A DNA stretch of 30,745 nt, taken from positions 1 to 30,745 of the forward strand of contig JBOHRW010000210.1 in the NCBI GenBank assembly GCA_050732935.1, given 5' to 3'. The stretch comes from DASRVA01 sp050732935 (GTDB lineage: Bacteria > Gemmatimonadota > Gemmatimonadetes > JACCXV01 > JAHWKZ01). Under the pieces are notes generated by a model. It did no database searches, was not told the DNA's origin, and saw only the letters and a program-made list of their open reading frames with translations. A program made the translations under genes and the position numbers. Of this stretch, positions 22,543-29,825 are shown one piece after another. Position 1 is the stretch's first letter. The number at the start of each line of letters is the position of its first letter.

Positions 22543-23742
22543 ATGGTCTTTCTGTCGCGCCGGCTTACCACCGTCACCCTGCTCCTGACAGCCGCCCTCG
22601 GCTGCGGGAGAAGCGAATCCGTGACCGATCCACCGACTGACCCGCCGCCTCTCGAAACCGCCTTCCCGAAGATCGACATCGTGGCCTGCGACGGCTCGCT
22701 GGTCACCGGCACGCCGTGGCGCGAGGTCTTCCGGGACGGGGGATTCGCCCGACTGGCCGAGCAGATCCCCGGCTTTGGCGGCCTGTTCGTCGATGGCGAG
22801 CGGCTCTCGGTCTACCTCATGGACCTCGATACTCGCGAGCGGGCGCGGCCGATTCTCGAAGACTTCCTGCGCGGAAGCTTCCCCCATCTGGCCGGCCTGA
22901 CCGACGATATCCGCTGGCTCCAGGGCCGCTACGATTGGCGGCAGCTGGTCGTCTGGAGATCATGTCTGGACGATCGGCTGTTCCAGGTGGACGGCATCGT
23001 CTCCGCAGACACCGACGAGAGCCGGAACCGTCTCGTCTACGGGTACCTCAGCGAGGAAGCGATCGGCGCCGCGGAGGCCGAGCTGGCCCTCACGTCGGTC
23101 CCGCGGGACGCCGTGATCCTGGAGATCCAGGGGCCTGTCTGCACGCTGATTCTAAGGCCTTCCCTTATCGTCGAAGTGCGCGACACGTCGGGAAACCCGG
23201 CTGCCATCGGCGCGACGGTGACGGCCCGAACGTCGAGCTTCGAAACCACGGCCGAAGGGTTCGGGGATCCCCTGAGGATCCCAGTCTTGGCGGAGAATCG
23301 GGGCGGCGTCTTCGAGATCCGAGTTAGCAAGCCCTGGCACGAGGAGGTGGTGATTCCGCAGGTCGTCGTCCCGGAGGGCCCGTGCGGGGTGACCGATTCC
23401 CCGGTCGTCCAGGTGACGATTTCGCTGGTGCCCGATGCTCCCGCGGTCCGGCAGGTCGTGCTGCCCACGAGCGCTTATGGGTTCGGCGCCTCGATCTGCG
23501 GGACAACGCACGACCTCCCGGCCTGGGTGATGGCCGACCCCGCCGTGTCCCAGGAGCTCCTCTGGTTCTCGCGGGACCGGGGGATCGTGACCGTCGAGCC
23601 CGGCGGGACCTCCCCGGACGGATATCGAATCGGCCGCATCACGCCGGTGTGCGGAGGGCTCGGATCGACCTGGGTGGTCGCGGCCTCGGCTGTGGATCCC
23701 TCGGTCCGGGACTCGATCGCCGTCGAGGTCCTGCAGTTCTGA
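22543..23742 (+). CDS. Probable lipoprotein with protease-prodomain-like and Ig-like regions
   Basis: 399 residues. A lipoprotein signal ends LLTAALGC (Cys21), followed by a Pro/Thr/Asp-rich linker. The region IPGFGGLFVDGERLSVYLMD, RYDWRQLVVW and then VDGIVSADTDESRNRLVYGY resembles the prodomain-like segment seen beside secreted serine proteases, but no protease domain follows. The middle (about 205-270) looks like a beta-sandwich (VRDTSGNPAAIGATVTARTS). The C-terminal part (about 335-399) resembles a bacterial Ig-like domain (RDRGIVTVEPGG, STWVVAASAVDPSVRDSIAV). Several Cys may form disulfides. No enzymatic motif was found; the protein may be a surface-binding protein. There is no ribosome site at ATG 22543. 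It is not clearly linked to its neighbours. Confidence 0.8.
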   Translation: MVFLSRRLTTVTLLLTAALGCGRSESVTDPPTDPPPLETAFPKIDIVACDGSLVTGTPWREVFRDGGFARLAEQIPGFGGLFVDGERLSVYLMDLDTRERARPILEDFLRGSFPHLAGLTDDIRWLQGRYDWRQLVVWRSCLDDRLFQVDGIVSADTDESRNRLVYGYLSEEAIGAAEAELALTSVPRDAVILEIQGPVCTLILRPSLIVEVRDTSGNPAAIGATVTARTSSFETTAEGFGDPLRIPVLAENRGGVFEIRVSKPWHEEVVIPQVVVPEGPCGVTDSPVVQVTISLVPDAPAVRQVVLPTSAYGFGASICGTTHDLPAWVMADPAVSQELLWFSRDRGIVTVEPGGTSPDGYRIGRITPVCGGLGSTWVVAASAVDPSVRDSIAVEVLQF

Positions 23743-23776
23743 TCGGACCAAGGCGGCGTCAGGTCACCAGGGCAGC

Positions 23777-24481
23777 CTAGCCGGGCCGCGCCTCCCTCTT
23801 CTCCTTCCGCGAGCGGTACCGCTTCACGTACTCCGGCGGCTCGATATCCTCGACGAGGTCGGGCGCGGGCACCGGAACGCCAGGCGTCACGGCGAGCGGG
23901 ATCACGCCGGCCCAGATTGGAAGCTCCAGGTCCTCCTCGTCATCGATCGGCGGTCCCGACCGCACCTTGGCCGAGGCCTCCTCGATCGAGAAGTGGAGGA
24001 CGGCCGTTGCCAGGCTCTCCGCGTCGCTCGCTCCGCGCGCGTCGGCCGTGCGGCCCGGGATCAGGTGCTCCCCCAGCGCCTCGAGCGCGCGCGCCTTCTC
24101 GGCCGGCTCCTCGATCAGCCGCGCCGTCCCGAACGCGATCACGGACCGGTAGTTCATCGAGGAGTGGAAGAGCGAGCGGGCGACGACGATCCCATCCACG
24201 AGCGTCACCGTCACGCAGGCGGATGTTCCCGACCCCAGAACGCGCATGAGTCGGCTTCCGACCGACCCGTGGAGGACGAGCCCGTCGTCCCAGGGGGCGT
24301 AGCCCATCGGGATCACGAACGGCTGGCCCTCGACCGCGATCCCGACGTGGCAGACCAGCCCCTCGGCCAGGATGGCGTCGATCGTGTCCCGGTCGTGGGA
24401 GCCCCGCTCGCGAAGGCGCTTGAGACGGGTGCGCCGCGGACCGGCAGGATCGGGAGTTCCGCCGGAGGATCGAGGACTCAT
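23777..24481 (-). CDS. Pyridoxamine 5'-phosphate oxidase-like / NimA-type flavoprotein
   Basis: 234 residues. The split-barrel FMN-binding domain shows RGSHDRDTIDAILAEGLVCH, VGIAVEGQPFVIPMGYA, LVLHGSVGSRLMRVL and NYRSVIAFGTARLI, typical of the Pyridox_ox_2/NimA group (PF12900). Members reduce or bind flavin substrates; NimA proteins give nitroimidazole resistance, but most are uncharacterised. A long charged C-terminal tail (KRYRSRKEKREARPG) is present. ATG 24481 has no Shine-Dalgarno. A promoter-like TTGACG-N16-CATACT ends 9 nt upstream, so this may be another leaderless gene. It ends facing the lipoprotein gene, 34 nt away. Confidence 0.88.
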   Translation of the reverse strand: MSPRSSGGTPDPAGPRRTRLKRLRERGSHDRDTIDAILAEGLVCHVGIAVEGQPFVIPMGYAPWDDGLVLHGSVGSRLMRVLGSGTSACVTVTLVDGIVVARSLFHSSMNYRSVIAFGTARLIEEPAEKARALEALGEHLIPGRTADARGASDAESLATAVLHFSIEEASAKVRSGPPIDDEEDLELPIWAGVIPLAVTPGVPVPAPDLVEDIEPPEYVKRYRSRKEKREARPG

Positions 24482-24490
24482 GGAGACTGC

Positions 24491-24518
24491 AGTATGGTGG
24501 TGGCGGTCCGCACGTCAA
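24491..24518 (-). promoter_or_regulatory. Candidate leaderless promoter of the PNPOx-like gene
   Basis: On the minus strand, TTGACG (24518-24513) and CATACT (24496-24491) are separated by 16 nt. The -10 ends 9 nt before the ATG at 24481, and no ribosome site lies between. Confidence 0.5.
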
Positions 24519-24566
24519 GCCGGTCGCCGGCAGGGCCGCGTCGAGTTGGAACGCGGGAGAAGCCCG

Positions 24567-24689
24567 TCAGTCCGTGAAGACCTTCACCATGACCAGGGCC
24601 AGCGCCACGAATGGCAGGGCGAACGGGTACGGGAAGGGCCAGATGCCCAGGATCCACACGAGAAAGAGGAGAGCGGCGACGACGTACAT
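24567..24689 (-). CDS. Small hydrophobic membrane protein, 40 residues
   Basis: The minus strand from ATG 24689 to TGA 24567 encodes 40 residues: MYVVAALLFLVWILGIWPF, then PYPFALPFVALALVMVKVFTD. That is two short hydrophobic segments split by a Pro/aromatic turn (PFPYPF). It resembles the many tiny two-helix membrane proteins (such as lmo0937/DUF5670-type), without a firm match. The composition is far from random for this GC content. No ribosome site is visible, which lowers confidence. It lies between the SodC gene and the PNPOx-like gene on the same strand. Confidence 0.5.
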   Translation of the reverse strand: MYVVAALLFLVWILGIWPFPYPFALPFVALALVMVKVFTD

Positions 24690-24768
24690 GGGCGTGCGTT
24701 AGCAGCAAGGACCGGGCCGGTCCTGCTCACCGGCGCCGCGAACCTGACTGTCGTCGCTCCAGCGCCGA

Positions 24769-25362
24769 TCAGCCCTCGATCACCCCGCAGGCGACCCGGT
24801 CGCCGGAGGCCCCGGAGGGCTGGGAACGGTAATCGTCGGGATCGAGGTGGATCACGAGCGCCGATCCGTCCCCGCCCAGCAGCGCGTTCGCGCCTTCGCG
24901 GAGGGTGACCAGGGAATCGGTCGCGCTCACGGTGACCGTGCTGTCCTGCGCAACCTCGAGGTTCCAGAGATCTCCCGCGTGCGGCCCCTCGGGATGATCG
25001 AACCCGTGCTGGCGTCCACCCGGAGCGAAGTGGCCCCCGGCGGACTCGAATGCGGGCGGCTCGCACAGACCGGTCTCGTGGATGTGGAAGCCGTGCTCCC
25101 CCGGTGAAAGACCGGCCAGCATGCCGGCCAACGCAACACCGCCATCCGTCTCGCGAAGCTCGACCCTGCCGATGGAGTTCCCTTCCGCATCCCGGACGTC
25201 CGCGCTCGCCGCGCCTCCGGGCACCATCATCGTGGTGTCGGACTCGGCCTCCTCCATGGTCGTGGTCTCGGCCGGACCCTCTTCCGTTTGTTCGTCGATT
25301 CCTCCCTGCTCGCACGCGGCGAGAAGGAAGGCGCAGCCCAGTGGCAGGACGATTCGCTTCAT
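24769..25362 (-). CDS. sodC: Cu/Zn superoxide dismutase, lipoprotein
   Basis: 197 residues. It converts superoxide to oxygen and peroxide in the periplasm. The lipobox LLAAC (Cys17) is followed by an acidic, Thr/Met-rich linker (about 18-50). The dismutase fold shows the copper His pair in GEHGFHIHETGLC, the bridging His in GGHFAPGGRQHG, the zinc ligands in HPEGPHAGDLWNL, the fourth copper His in LVIHLDPDDY, the active-site Arg and a Cys in GASGDRVACGVI. The two Cys (LC and AC) make the conserved disulfide. ATG 25362 has GGAGGAA upstream with a 6-nt spacer and starts the signal; the upstream ATG 25404 would give a spurious leader. It is divergent from the DoxX gene at 25619. Confidence 0.95.
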   Translation of the reverse strand: MKRIVLPLGCAFLLAACEQGGIDEQTEEGPAETTTMEEAESDTTMMVPGGAASADVRDAEGNSIGRVELRETDGGVALAGMLAGLSPGEHGFHIHETGLCEPPAFESAGGHFAPGGRQHGFDHPEGPHAGDLWNLEVAQDSTVTVSATDSLVTLREGANALLGGDGSALVIHLDPDDYRSQPSGASGDRVACGVIEG

Positions 25363-25618
25363 GTCGATTCCTCCTCGGAGAAGGTTCACGGCCCATAGCG
25401 CCATGGGTCGTCTCTGACAGACGATGGTCGCAAACTCGTGGGTCGCCGTCAGGAAGCCAACTCCCCTGTCTCAGCTCGCCTTGCAGGTCGGGTTCGCGTC
25501 GGACAGTCATCTCACCCCGAAGTCGCTTGCCCGATGAATTCGGGGCCGAGCGGCGGTCTATATTGACGTAGCGATCCAACGCCACTCGTACCACGAAGAT
25601 TTCGATCAGGAGATGAAA
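25363..25618. other. 256-nt divergent region between sodC and doxX-like genes
   Basis: No gene. It holds the small inverted repeat CCCAT-N6-ATGGG (25392-25407) in the sodC leader, and a plus-strand TATATT (25559-25564) that could be a -10 for the DoxX gene, although no -35 at proper spacing is visible. Confidence 0.45.
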
Positions 25619-26086
25619 ATGTCCGACGTGCTTGTCGATCCTCCTGCCACGAAGCGGGGCGGCCTCGCCGCCCGGTGGATTTCCTGGACCCCGCAACTGC
25701 TCAGCATCCTCCGCATCATGGCGGCGTTCCTGTTCATGCAGTACGGAACCACCAAGCTCCTCGCGATTCCCGCGGCCATCATGCCGGGCGGCGGCACCGC
25801 GCCGCTGATGTCGCTCGCCGGCATCGCGGGCGCGCTGGAGATGGTGGGGGGTGCATTGCTGCTGGTGGGCCTGTTCACCCGTCCGGTGGCGTTCCTGCTG
25901 TCGGGCGAGATGGCGGTGGCCTATTTTCTGGGGCACGCGCCGCAGGGCTTCTGGCCAGTTCTCAACCTCGGCGCGCCCGCCGTCTTCTTCTGCTTCCTCT
26001 GGCTCTATGTCTCCGCGGCGGGGCCGGGCCCGTGGAGCATCGACGCGCTTCGACGCCGCGAGCCGGGCCTCGAGCGGAGGGTCTGA
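25619..26086 (+). CDS. DoxX family membrane protein
   Basis: 155 residues, with a 20-residue polar start followed by four TM helices. ILRIMAAFLFMQYGTTKLL and GGALLLVGLFTRPVAFLLSG are characteristic DoxX (PF07681) blocks; GHAPQGFWPVLNLG and a C-terminal FCFLWLYV helix complete it. Such proteins are tied to thiol/redox stress in some bacteria; the role here is unassigned. I chose ATG 25619 over 25613 because AGGAG lies 6 nt upstream of it, whereas the first ATG abuts that site. It leads a plus-strand run of small redox and detoxification genes and is divergent from sodC. Confidence 0.9.
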   Translation: MSDVLVDPPATKRGGLAARWISWTPQLLSILRIMAAFLFMQYGTTKLLAIPAAIMPGGGTAPLMSLAGIAGALEMVGGALLLVGLFTRPVAFLLSGEMAVAYFLGHAPQGFWPVLNLGAPAVFFCFLWLYVSAAGPGPWSIDALRRREPGLERRV

Positions 26087-26224
26087 CCCGACCGAATCCC
26101 GCGTCCACCCACTTCCCCGGTTCTTCATCCATCGATGAGTCCGGGAACCTTCCGCGGTCCTTACTCGTGAGCGTCGCGCCGCCCTGGAGGGCCTACCTCC
26201 GCGAACTCCAGCCAGGAAACACTG

Positions 26225-26977
26225 ATGACCCGCTGGACCACATCGCCTGACACGTTGCGGCTGTCGATGCCGGACCACGAGGTCGTATCGCGCGAAGAGT
26301 GGCTCGAGGCGCGTAGAGCGCTCCTCGCGAAAGAAAAGGCGCTCACCCGTCAGCGGGACGCGCTCAGCGCGGAGCGACGCCGGCTCCCCTGGGTCCGGGT
26401 GGAGAAGGAATACGTCTTCGACGCTCCCGGCGGACGGGAGACCCTGTCCGATCTCTTCGACGGGCGCAGCCAACTCATCGTCCAGCATTTCATGTTCGGC
26501 CCCGGGTGGAGCGAGGGTTGTGTGGGATGTTCGTTCCAGGCCGACCACATCGACGGCGCCGCGGAGCATCTCGAGCATCGCGACGTGACGCTGGTGGTGG
26601 TATCACGAGCACCCCTGCCGGAACTCGAGGCTTTCAGGAAGCGTATGGGCTGGCGCTTCAAGTGGGTCTCCTCCTGCGGGAACGACTTCAACTACGACTA
26701 CCACGTGTCGTTCACGAAGGAGGAGCTGGCGAAGGGCACGGTGTTCTACAACTACGAGCACCGCGAGCACAAGAGCGAGGACCTCCCCGGGGTGAGCGTC
26801 TTCTACAAGAGTCCGAGCGGCGACGTCTTCCACACGTATTCGAGTTACGCGCGGGGGAACGAGATGCTGGTCGGCGCCTACAACTACCTCGATCTGGTGC
26901 CCAAGGGCCGGGACGAAGCCGGCCTGTCACCTCCGATGGCATGGGTGCGACACCACGACCGGTACGGCGGCGACTGA
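26225..26977 (+). CDS. DUF899 thioredoxin-like protein
   Basis: 250 residues. The N-terminus has the family opening VSREEWLEARRALLAKEKAL (about 21-40), then RLPWVRVEKEYVF, LFDGRSQLIVQHFMFGPGW, and the thioredoxin-like CVGC (Cys99, Cys102). Later blocks include GWRFKWVSSCGNDFNYDY, GVSVFYKSPSGDVFHTYSSY and the terminal WVRHHDRY. This is DUF899 (PF05988), presumed to be a redox protein with a thioredoxin fold, cytoplasmic and without known substrate. ATG 26225 has AGGAAA upstream; an internal Met at 26267 is an alternative. A fragment of a second DUF899 gene lies at 29653-29788. Confidence 0.92.
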   Translation: MTRWTTSPDTLRLSMPDHEVVSREEWLEARRALLAKEKALTRQRDALSAERRRLPWVRVEKEYVFDAPGGRETLSDLFDGRSQLIVQHFMFGPGWSEGCVGCSFQADHIDGAAEHLEHRDVTLVVVSRAPLPELEAFRKRMGWRFKWVSSCGNDFNYDYHVSFTKEELAKGTVFYNYEHREHKSEDLPGVSVFYKSPSGDVFHTYSSYARGNEMLVGAYNYLDLVPKGRDEAGLSPPMAWVRHHDRYGGD

Positions 26978-27056
26978 TGATCCCGACCGTGGCGACGGGA
27001 CTCACCGCCGGGGCCGTGATGTTCAAGAGCTCACCATCAAACCAAGGAGTGGAGCC

Positions 27057-27440
27057 ATGTTGACAGACAGCCATGCGTTCAGCGGTTTCTCCGTGGACGA
27101 CCTGCAGAAGGCGAAGGAGTTCTATGGCCAAACGCTCGGGCTCGAGGTTTCCGAAGCTCATGGCCTGCTGAACCTGAACCTGCCCGGGGGCAACACGGTG
27201 CTCATCTATCCCAAGCCGAATCATTCCCCGGCGACCTTCACCATCCTCAACTTTCCGGTCGACGACGTCGACAAGGCGGTGGACGAGCTCACGCGCCGCG
27301 GCGTGCGGTTCGAGATCTACGACGAGCCCGATCTGAAGACGGACAAAAGAGGGATCTTCCGCAACGGCGGCCCCACCATCGCGTGGTTCAAGGATCCCGC
27401 GGGCAACATTCTGTCCGTTCTGGAGGAGGAAGCGCCGTAG
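27057..27440 (+). CDS. VOC-family (glyoxalase/dioxygenase-like) protein
   Basis: 127 residues, two beta-alpha-beta-beta-beta modules. The first is AFSGFSVDDLQKAKEFYGQT and LGLEVSEAH; the second is TILNFPVDDVDKAVDELTRRG with the end FKDPAGNILSVLEE. This is the vicinal-oxygen-chelate fold used by glyoxalases, bleomycin-resistance proteins and ring-cleaving dioxygenases. Late Glu residues (EEEAP) and the sparse His content make metal ligands unclear, so it may be a binding rather than catalytic member. ATG 27057 has AAGGAG with a 7-nt spacer. It lies 79 nt after the DUF899 gene and 30 nt before the MFS gene. Confidence 0.9.
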   Translation: MLTDSHAFSGFSVDDLQKAKEFYGQTLGLEVSEAHGLLNLNLPGGNTVLIYPKPNHSPATFTILNFPVDDVDKAVDELTRRGVRFEIYDEPDLKTDKRGIFRNGGPTIAWFKDPAGNILSVLEEEAP

Positions 27441-27470
27441 CATCAGGAGCGCCCTGCAACACAGGATCGG

Positions 27471-29144
27471 ATGGAGACCAGCATGACCACCATGGATGCC
27501 CCCAGAGCCACGCGCCGGGATTGGATCGGCCTCGCCGTGATCGCCCTTCCGTGCATGCTCTATTCGATGGACCTGACAGTGCTGAACCTCGCGGTGCCGG
27601 CCCTCAGCGCGGACTTGAGGCCCAGCAGCTCGCAGCTGCTGTGGATCGTGGATATCTACGGGTTCCTGCTGGCCGGGCTGTTGATCACGATGGGCACGCT
27701 GGGCGATCGGATCGGTCGCCGCCGGCTGCTGCTGATCGGCGCCGCCGCCTTCGGCGTGGCTTCGGTTCTCGCCGCGTTCTCGACCAGCGCCGAGATGCTG
27801 ATCGCGACACGTGCGATTCTCGGCATCGCCGGAGCGACGCTGGCGCCGTCGACCCTGTCTCTGATCCGCAACATGTTCCTGGACCCGAGGCAACGCACGT
27901 TCGCCATCGGCGTGTGGGTGACGAGCTACTCGGTGGGCGCCGCGATCGGTCCGCCGCTCGGCGGGATCCTGCTGCAGCACTTCTGGTGGGGCTCGGTGTT
28001 CCTGATGGGTGTGCCGATCATGGTTCTGCTGCTCGTGCTGGGGCCGGTCCTGCTGCCCGAGTTCCGGGATCCCGAGGCGCGCCGGCTGGATCTGGTCAGC
28101 GCGGCCCTGTCTCTGATGGCCGTCCTGCTGGTGATCTACGGGCTGAAGCAGATCGCCGAGGACGGCCTCGGCTGGCTGCTCACATTGTCGATCGTGGCCG
28201 GCCTCATCGTGGGCTTCGCGTTTCTGCGTCGGCAGGGGAAGCTCACGGATCCGCTGATCGACCTGCGGCTCTTCCGGGTCCCGGCCTTCAGCGCTTCCCT
28301 GACCGCCTACATGCTGGCCACCTTCGTGGCGTTCGGATCCTTCTTCTTCATCGCCCAGTACCTGCAGCTCGTGCTCGGGATGGAGCCCCTGGAGGCCGGG
28401 CTGTGGACGACGCCCTTTGCCGGCGCCTTCATCATCGGCTCGATGGCGACTCCCGTGATCGTGCGCCGCGTTCGTCCGGCGCACGTGATGGCCGCCGGTC
28501 TGGGTCTCGCGGCCGTCGGCTTCGGGCTCCTCACCCAGGTCGGCGGCACCACCGGACCCGCGATCATCGTGACCGGGTTCGTCCTCTTCTCGCTGGGTCT
28601 CGCCCCGGTGTTCACCCTGGCGACCGATCTGATCGTCGGGACCGCCCCACCCGAGCGTGCCGGCGCGGCGTCGGCGATCTCGGAGACCAGCTCCGAGTTC
28701 GGCGGCGCCCTCGGAATCGCGATCCTCGGCAGCATCGGGACCGCCGTCTATCGCAGCGCGATGGCCCCCGCCAGCCTCGATGGCATGACGCCCGAGGCGA
28801 CCGAGGCCGCGCGGAGCACGCTGGGGGGCGCCGCGGCAGCCGCCCGGTGGTTGCCCGCCCCGCGTAACGCCGAGCTCCTCGACACGGCGCGGTCGGCCTT
28901 CGCGCAGTCGCTGGAGCTGAGCGCCGCCGTCTGCGCGGCGGTCTCGATCGCGACGGCCGCGGGTGTGGTGATCCTGCTGCGACATGTGGGGGCGGGCATC
29001 GAGCCCGAGCTGCCACCGAGTCCGAGTCCGGAAGCCGCCGTCGCAACGGTTCGGCCGTCAGCTATCGGACAGTACCGGGTTGAAGATGGGATAGGGTGTA
29101 ATGATCCAGGGGCTTGTCTGCGTCCGACTCCGGAAGCCGGTTGA
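27471..29144 (+). CDS. MFS drug/proton antiporter, DHA2 (14-TM) family
   Basis: 557 residues with about 14 TM helices. Near the N-terminus SMDLTVLNLAVPALSADL carries the conserved acidic/aromatic motif of DHA2 exporters; LGDRIGRRRLLLIGAAAFG is motif A; SYSVGAAIGPPLGGIL is the antiporter motif C. It probably exports amphipathic or cationic compounds (QacA/SmvA-like) using the proton gradient. ATG 27483 has a GGAG 6 nt upstream and is a reasonable alternative start. The last 50 or so residues after helix 14 (from GAGIEPELPPSPSPEA) are a soluble, low-complexity extension not typical of the family. Confidence 0.92.
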   Translation: METSMTTMDAPRATRRDWIGLAVIALPCMLYSMDLTVLNLAVPALSADLRPSSSQLLWIVDIYGFLLAGLLITMGTLGDRIGRRRLLLIGAAAFGVASVLAAFSTSAEMLIATRAILGIAGATLAPSTLSLIRNMFLDPRQRTFAIGVWVTSYSVGAAIGPPLGGILLQHFWWGSVFLMGVPIMVLLLVLGPVLLPEFRDPEARRLDLVSAALSLMAVLLVIYGLKQIAEDGLGWLLTLSIVAGLIVGFAFLRRQGKLTDPLIDLRLFRVPAFSASLTAYMLATFVAFGSFFFIAQYLQLVLGMEPLEAGLWTTPFAGAFIIGSMATPVIVRRVRPAHVMAAGLGLAAVGFGLLTQVGGTTGPAIIVTGFVLFSLGLAPVFTLATDLIVGTAPPERAGAASAISETSSEFGGALGIAILGSIGTAVYRSAMAPASLDGMTPEATEAARSTLGGAAAAARWLPAPRNAELLDTARSAFAQSLELSAAVCAAVSIATAAGVVILLRHVGAGIEPELPPSPSPEAAVATVRPSAIGQYRVEDGIGCNDPGACLRPTPEAG

Positions 29145-29168
29145 GCAACCCCACTACAGGAGGCAACG

Positions 29169-29654
29169 ATGGAGAAGGCCGAATCGCAGAAAGAGCACCA
29201 GTGGCTCCAGAAGCTCGTCGGCGAGTGGACGTACGAAGGCGACGCGGTCATGGAGCCGGGGAAGCCCCGCGAGAAATTCGAGGGGACGGAGAGCGTGCGG
29301 TCGATCGGCGACCTCTGGGTCCTCGGCGAGGGCCGGGGCGAGATGCCCGACGGCTCCCCCGCGACGATGATCATAACGCTCGGCTATGATCCGCTGAAGA
29401 GGCGCTACGTGGGGACGTGGATCGGGTCGATGATGACCCACATGTGGGTGTACGACGGCGAGCTGGACGCGGACGAAAAGGTGCTGACGCTCAGCTCCGA
29501 CGGCCCCAGCATGAAGAAAGAAGGGAAGATGGGAAAGTTCAAGGACGTGATCGAGATCCAGGACGACGATCACCGGGTGCTGACAGGGAACATGCTGGGC
29601 GAGGACGGGAAGTGGCAGGAGCTCATGACGGCGCGTTATCGGCGGACGAAGTAA
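29169..29654 (+). CDS. DUF1579 family protein
   Basis: 161 residues. The start EHQWLQKLVGEWTYEGDAVM and the blocks SIGDLWVLGEGRGEMP, TLGYDPLKRRYVGTWIGSMM and VLTGNMLGEDGKWQELMTARYRR are characteristic of DUF1579 (PF07617), a lipocalin-like beta-barrel family of unknown function. It is predicted to be soluble, with no signal peptide. ATG 29169 has GGAGG with a 5-nt spacer (ACAGGAGGCAACG). It follows the MFS gene by 24 nt, so it is probably in the same transcript. Its stop codon at 29652-29654 abuts a DUF899 fragment in another frame. Confidence 0.9.
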   Translation: MEKAESQKEHQWLQKLVGEWTYEGDAVMEPGKPREKFEGTESVRSIGDLWVLGEGRGEMPDGSPATMIITLGYDPLKRRYVGTWIGSMMTHMWVYDGELDADEKVLTLSSDGPSMKKEGKMGKFKDVIEIQDDDHRVLTGNMLGEDGKWQELMTARYRRTK

Positions 29655-29788
29655 CCCATCTACACACGTACTCGACCTATGGCCGCGGCACCGAACTCCT
29701 GACCCTGCTCGACACGACGCCGTACGGCCGGCAGCAGGACTTCGAGGACTCGCCGCCGGGCTGGCCGCAGAGCCCGACCTACGGCTAG
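29653..29788 (+). pseudogene. C-terminal fragment of a second DUF899 gene
   Basis: In the frame ending at TAG 29786-29788 the sequence reads THLHTYSTYGRGTELLTLL, then DTTPYGRQQDFEDSPPGWPQ and SPTYG. The HTYSTY-x-RG segment and following Leu-x-Thr-Pro-x-GRQ-x-D block correspond to the last part of DUF899 proteins (compare FHTYSSYARGNEML in the intact gene at 26225). The rest of the protein is absent and the usual final R-x-HD-x-Y motif is also lacking. No start codon or ribosome site serves it. It is a remnant truncated at both ends. Confidence 0.7.
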
Positions 29789-29825
29789 GATCGCTGCGGA
29801 AACCCTGACCAGGGGAGGAAGCCTT

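Noticed and set aside
24584..26578. Minus-strand open frame of 664 codons across sodC, DoxX and the DUF899 start
   Set aside because: It is out of frame with sodC and encodes Arg/Gly-rich sequence with no domain; sodC and the 40-residue ORF are better supported.
26712..28985. Very long minus-strand open frame (757 codons) opposite the VOC, MFS and DUF899 genes
   Set aside because: Its product is low-complexity Arg/Gln/His/Glu-rich sequence, the typical antisense shadow of a GC-rich gene; the opposite strand has recognisable families with ribosome sites.
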